This document shows, one piece after another, positions 61,289 to 64,000 of a stretch of 64,000 nucleotides of DNA. How positions within the stretch are numbered: the stretch's first letter is position 1; every line of letters begins with the position of its first letter. Source of the stretch: an uncultured Muribaculaceae bacterium (GTDB taxonomy: Bacteria > Bacteroidota > Bacteroidia > Bacteroidales > Muribaculaceae); the NCBI GenBank assembly GCA_910579995.1, contig CAJTWH010000001.1, positions 18,884-82,883 on the forward strand, in the 5' to 3' direction. A program made the translations under genes and the position numbers. Below the pieces are notes generated by a model. The model was given only the letters and a program-made list of their open reading frames with translations. It ran no database searches and had not been told where the DNA came from.

Positions 61289-62826
61289 TTTGGCGAAAGA
61301 GTGATTAGAGGCACCAGCATTTCCTCCATGGATATTCCTCCGTGCTGGAAAGTGCCGGTGTAGTATTGTACGTAGTAATTGTAATTGTTGGGGTATGCGA
61401 AGAAATCGTCGGGAGAGGCGAAGATGTAGGTGGTGGATACATTTGGTGCGGGCAGACCGTAGCGGGCGGGCTGCTTGATCTCATACACCTGTTTTGAGTT
61501 GTAGGCAAGGTTCTTGCCTAATTTGTAGCGGAGATTGGTGTTGGTGTTCTTGTCGCCGACTACTTTTACGGCGTTGTCAACGCGGATTGTGCCGTGGTCG
61601 GTGGTGAGCACGATCTTGTAGCCGCGCTCGGCTATGCGGCGGAAGATGTCGAGCGCCGACGAGTGGCGGAACCATGACTCTGTGAGCGAGCGGTAGGCGG
61701 CGTTTGTGGCGGCGAGCTCGCGTATCATCTTCGACTCGGTGCGGGCATGGGAGAGCATGTCGATGAAGTTGAAGACAATGACGTTGAGGTCGTTGGCTTC
61801 GAGCTGCTTGAAGTCGCGCAGGAGCCGCTCGCCGGCTGCACCGTCGTTGATTTTGTTGTATGAGAACTTGCAGCGGCGGCGGTAGCGCTCGAAAAGAGTG
61901 GCTATCAGGGGCGATTCGTTGATGTTCTTGCCCTCTTCAGAGTCCTCATCTACCCACAGCTCGGGGAACATTCGCTCAATCTGCGCCGGCATGAGGCCCG
62001 AGAATATGGCATTGCGCGCATATTGTGTGGCCGTGGGCAGGATGGTGGTATACATGCCTTCGTCGAAAGTGAAGTATTCGGCGAGGATGGGCTTGATTGT
62101 GCGCCATTGGTCGAGGCGGAAGTTGTCGATGAGGATAAAGAATACTTTCTCGCCTGCGTCGAGCAGCGGGAACACCTTGCGCGGCATAACGGCGGGGCTC
62201 AGCATGGGGCCGTTGTCGTCGGTGACCCAGCTCTCGTAGTTGCGTTTCACCCACTTGTAGAATTCCTTGTCGGCCTCGCGCTTCTGGTCTTCGAGCATTT
62301 CGAGCATGCCGGTGTCGGCTGCGGCGAGCTCCATCTCGCGGTAAACGAGGCGGTTGTAGAGCTCGGTCCAAGCGTCGATACTGTCGGCGCTGTTGATGAG
62401 CATGCCGAGCTGGCCGAATTCCTCGCGGTAGTCGCGTGTGGCTTTCTCGGATACAAGGCGCTCGCTGTGGAGGTGTTTCTTTATGGCGATGAGAATCTGG
62501 TTTGGATTTACAGGCTTGATGAGATAGTCGGCTATCTTGCTTCCGACGGCCTGATCCATGATGTTTTCTTCCTCGCTCTTGGTAATCATTATCACGGGCG
62601 TCTCGGGATGACGCTGTTTGATGATAGTGAGGGTCTCGAGGCCGGTGAGGCCGGGCATATTCTCGTCGAGTATGATGAGGTCGAATGGCTCGGCGTCGGC
62701 CATGTCGAGAGCGTCGCGGCCGTTGTTGGCTGTGACTACATCATAACCCTTGTTGCGCAGAAACATCAGGTGGGGTTTGAGGAGGTCGATCTCATCGTCG
62801 GCCCAAAGTATCCTTTGTTTGTTCAT
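61285..62826 (-). CDS. porX: PorX-type response regulator with PglZ alkaline-phosphatase-like domain
   Basis: A 513-residue two-component regulator. The receiver domain (residues 1-120) has acidic residues D10 and D11, the phospho-acceptor Asp54 in DLIILDENMPG, Thr82 and Lys104 (YLIKPV). A helical linker follows, then a PglZ-type domain from about 205 with FILIDNFRLDQWR, ILPTATQYARNAIFSGLM, FIDMLSHARTESKM and VLTTDHGTIRV, whose His/Asp residues should bind metal. PorX regulates the type IX secretion system in Porphyromonas and Flavobacterium with kinase PorY. There is no DNA-binding domain. It overlaps wbqC-like by 4 nt, and a promoter-like box lies just before its ATG. Confidence 0.92.
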   Translation of the reverse strand: MNKQRILWADDEIDLLKPHLMFLRNKGYDVVTANNGRDALDMADAEPFDLIILDENMPGLTGLETLTIIKQRHPETPVIMITKSEEENIMDQAVGSKIADYLIKPVNPNQILIAIKKHLHSERLVSEKATRDYREEFGQLGMLINSADSIDAWTELYNRLVYREMELAAADTGMLEMLEDQKREADKEFYKWVKRNYESWVTDDNGPMLSPAVMPRKVFPLLDAGEKVFFILIDNFRLDQWRTIKPILAEYFTFDEGMYTTILPTATQYARNAIFSGLMPAQIERMFPELWVDEDSEEGKNINESPLIATLFERYRRRCKFSYNKINDGAAGERLLRDFKQLEANDLNVIVFNFIDMLSHARTESKMIRELAATNAAYRSLTESWFRHSSALDIFRRIAERGYKIVLTTDHGTIRVDNAVKVVGDKNTNTNLRYKLGKNLAYNSKQVYEIKQPARYGLPAPNVSTTYIFASPDDFFAYPNNYNYYVQYYTGTFQHGGISMEEMLVPLITLSPK

Positions 62827-63476
62827 ACGGCAAAGTTAGTCTTTTCGTCGCTAAATAGCAATAGCGGCGCCTCGGGGCCAAGGTTAAAAATAAGGTCGAG
62901 GATGCTAAGTTTTGATAAAAAACCGTAATTGCCTGCTCTTATCTGCCAGTATTTTTGAGGCGCGTCGAGCTTTGAGAAGTCAGTGCGCCGGTAGTCGTCG
63001 CCCTCGGCCGGGAGGGTGTCGAGCATGCGTGTGTCGAGGCCGAGAATGTCGCGGACGAGGGCGTCGGCCTCAAGCACCATGGAGCAGATACTTCGCGGCC
63101 CGGGGTTGAGCACCGGGGCGAAGCGGTCGATGTAGAACTCGAAGAAGGGAGTGCGTCCGTAGGCCGATTCGAGAGCCTGCAGATGTATCTCCCACCAGCG
63201 GGCGTGGCTGCTTACCGTCACTTGATTCCATGTGAGCTTGCCACTCAGAAACGCGCCCTCAGGGCGGCTTACGGGCACAGTGAGTCGCAGCTCGCCCCGG
63301 CTGTCGGCAATGCTGTAGCGGTGCACCGACTTGAATCGTTTGTCATAGCGCAGCGATGTGTCGATAAATGCCGCCGGGTATTGAGCCATAAGGGCATAGT
63401 AGGCCACGGAGCCGAAAAGCTGCGGTGGAAGTATGGCCACAGCCCCTTCCGGACGTGTGGTCAGCGGCGTGCTCAT
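62823..63476 (-). CDS. WbqC-like family protein
   Basis: A 217-residue protein of the WbqC-like family found in glycan or secretion-associated clusters of Bacteroidetes. LPPQLFGSVAYYALMAQYPA, then RYSIADSRGELRLTVPVS and SHARWWEIHLQALESAYGRT are family-like; the Arg/His/Trp pattern may form an active site. The biochemical role is uncertain. It is locked between lepB (ATGA at 63473-63476) and porX (ATGA at 62823-62826), an arrangement I associate with this order. Confidence 0.82.
   Translation of the reverse strand: MSTPLTTRPEGAVAILPPQLFGSVAYYALMAQYPAAFIDTSLRYDKRFKSVHRYSIADSRGELRLTVPVSRPEGAFLSGKLTWNQVTVSSHARWWEIHLQALESAYGRTPFFEFYIDRFAPVLNPGPRSICSMVLEADALVRDILGLDTRMLDTLPAEGDDYRRTDFSKLDAPQKYWQIRAGNYGFLSKLSILDLIFNLGPEAPLLLFSDEKTNFAV
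62831..62861 (-). promoter_or_regulatory. Possible internal promoter of porX
   Basis: On the minus strand: TTG at 62861-62859, 20 nt, TAACTTTG at 62838-62831. It lies within the last codons of the WbqC-like gene. The porX ATG starts at 62826, so the transcript would be almost leaderless. The match could be chance within coding DNA. Confidence 0.4.
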
Positions 63477-64000
63477 TTCTTGTCGGGGTTGGCGCTGCGC
63501 AGTATGCGGTTGAAGCGTATCTTGCCGTCGAAGAGGCCACGGGTGCGGTCGAAGGAGGCGAGCACTATCATGGGAGTGCCTACGACATGGTCTTCGGGTA
63601 CGAAGCCCCAGAAGCGGGAGTCCTGCGAGTTGTCGCGGTTGTCGCCCATCATGAAGTAGTAGTCCATGGCAAAGGTATAGTAGTCAGCCGGTTTGCCGTC
63701 AATCATCACCTTGCCGGTAGTCTCGTCGAAGTAGGCGTCGTTGTGGCCTTCATAGTTGCGTATGCAGCGGTTGTAGATGGTCCAAGCGTCTTTGTCGAGC
63801 TTCACGGTAGAGCCTTTGGCGGGTATGTAGAGGCCGTTTTCGCCGCCGAAGTTTGAGAGCGTCCAGTCGCCGGCAGAGCCGAAGGGGAACACCATCGAGT
63901 TCATGCCCGAATCGAAGAAGTAGGGTGCCACCTCATTGAATTTCACATAGTCGGCCATCACGCCCTCGGCTGTCATGCGCTCTATCATGCTCCGGGTGAG
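63473..64000 (-). CDS. lepB: Signal peptidase I, C-terminal part
   Basis: The visible 175 residues are the C-terminal end of a type I signal peptidase, which cleaves signal peptides of exported proteins. MMGDNRDNSQDSRFWGFVPE is the box D/E signature. The catalytic Ser and Lys lie upstream, beyond the window edge at 64000. The visible part includes a long insert typical of Bacteroidales LepB (around YIPAKGSTVKLDKDAWTIYN). The frame stays open to the edge, so the gene is partial, not broken. Its stop overlaps the WbqC-like start. Confidence 0.92.
   Translation of the reverse strand, partial: LTRSMIERMTAEGVMADYVKFNEVAPYFFDSGMNSMVFPFGSAGDWTLSNFGGENGLYIPAKGSTVKLDKDAWTIYNRCIRNYEGHNDAYFDETTGKVMIDGKPADYYTFAMDYYFMMGDNRDNSQDSRFWGFVPEDHVVGTPMIVLASFDRTRGLFDGKIRFNRILRSANPDKK

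Overview
The window is a chromosomal segment of a Bacteroidales bacterium. The gene content fits the Muribaculaceae best, but no 16S rRNA gene is present to settle this. Evidence: recurrent Bacteroidetes-type promoters (TTTG or TTG, 19-21 nt, TAnnTTTG); almost no Shine-Dalgarno sequences; a PorX-type response regulator; TamL-like, DUF4954 and DUF6155 proteins; a FeoA-FeoB fusion; and ribosomal proteins with Bacteroidetes-type features. Most of the DNA is GC-rich. The acyltransferase gene at 49.3-50.3 kb is clearly AT-richer.

Layout. 1-2.4 kb (minus): a cut-off GH3 glycosidase behind a small TPR-type exported protein; a 70-bp tandem duplication breaks the GH3 frame at the window edge. 2.4-2.8 kb: a promoter and folded segment that may be a small RNA. 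2.8-8 kb (plus): sensor histidine kinase, TamL-like outer-membrane lipoprotein and HAD phosphatase. 8.1-11.6 kb: a secreted protein and a DUF4954 beta-helix protein. 11.6-11.95 kb: a REP-like palindromic repeat cluster. 12-19.3 kb: a five-gene unit for a His-rich RND efflux pump (adaptor, permease, TolC) translationally coupled to a FemAB/GNAT-like transferase and a GH43-like enzyme. 19.4-24.4 kb: a PL11 rhamnogalacturonan lyase and a thioredoxin-fold exported protein. 24.5-26.8 kb (minus): a TonB-dependent receptor.

27.1-45.5 kb (plus): one contiguous str-S10-spc-alpha cluster (rpsL, rpsG, fusA, then rpsJ to rplQ, with secY, map, infA, rpmJ and rpoA). tuf is absent. Two long structured gaps, before rpsH and before rpsD, look like regulatory leaders. 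45.6-50.3 kb: recO, tRNA-Asp, tRNA-Arg, an octapeptide-coding repeat, a membrane pyrophosphatase and the AT-rich acyltransferase.

50.3-64 kb (minus): three compact units. (i) dCMP deaminase, S41 protease, 5-formyl-THF cyclo-ligase. (ii) S9 peptidase, DUF6155, FeoAB. (iii) lepB, WbqC-like, PorX, tsaE, birA, all overlapping or 1 nt apart. Between (ii) and (iii) lie tsaD, an outer-membrane barrel protein and a SemiSWEET transporter.

Themes: translation and protein-export housekeeping (SecY, signal peptidase, TamL, a T9SS-type regulator) beside polysaccharide degradation (GH3, GH43, PL11) and metal handling (RND pump, FeoAB, TonB receptor). I did not see a clearly new defence or mobile system. 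The least explained signals are non-coding: the covarying palindrome cluster, the folded segment before the histidine kinase, the rpsH and rpsD leaders, and the terminator-like hairpin between the two tRNAs.
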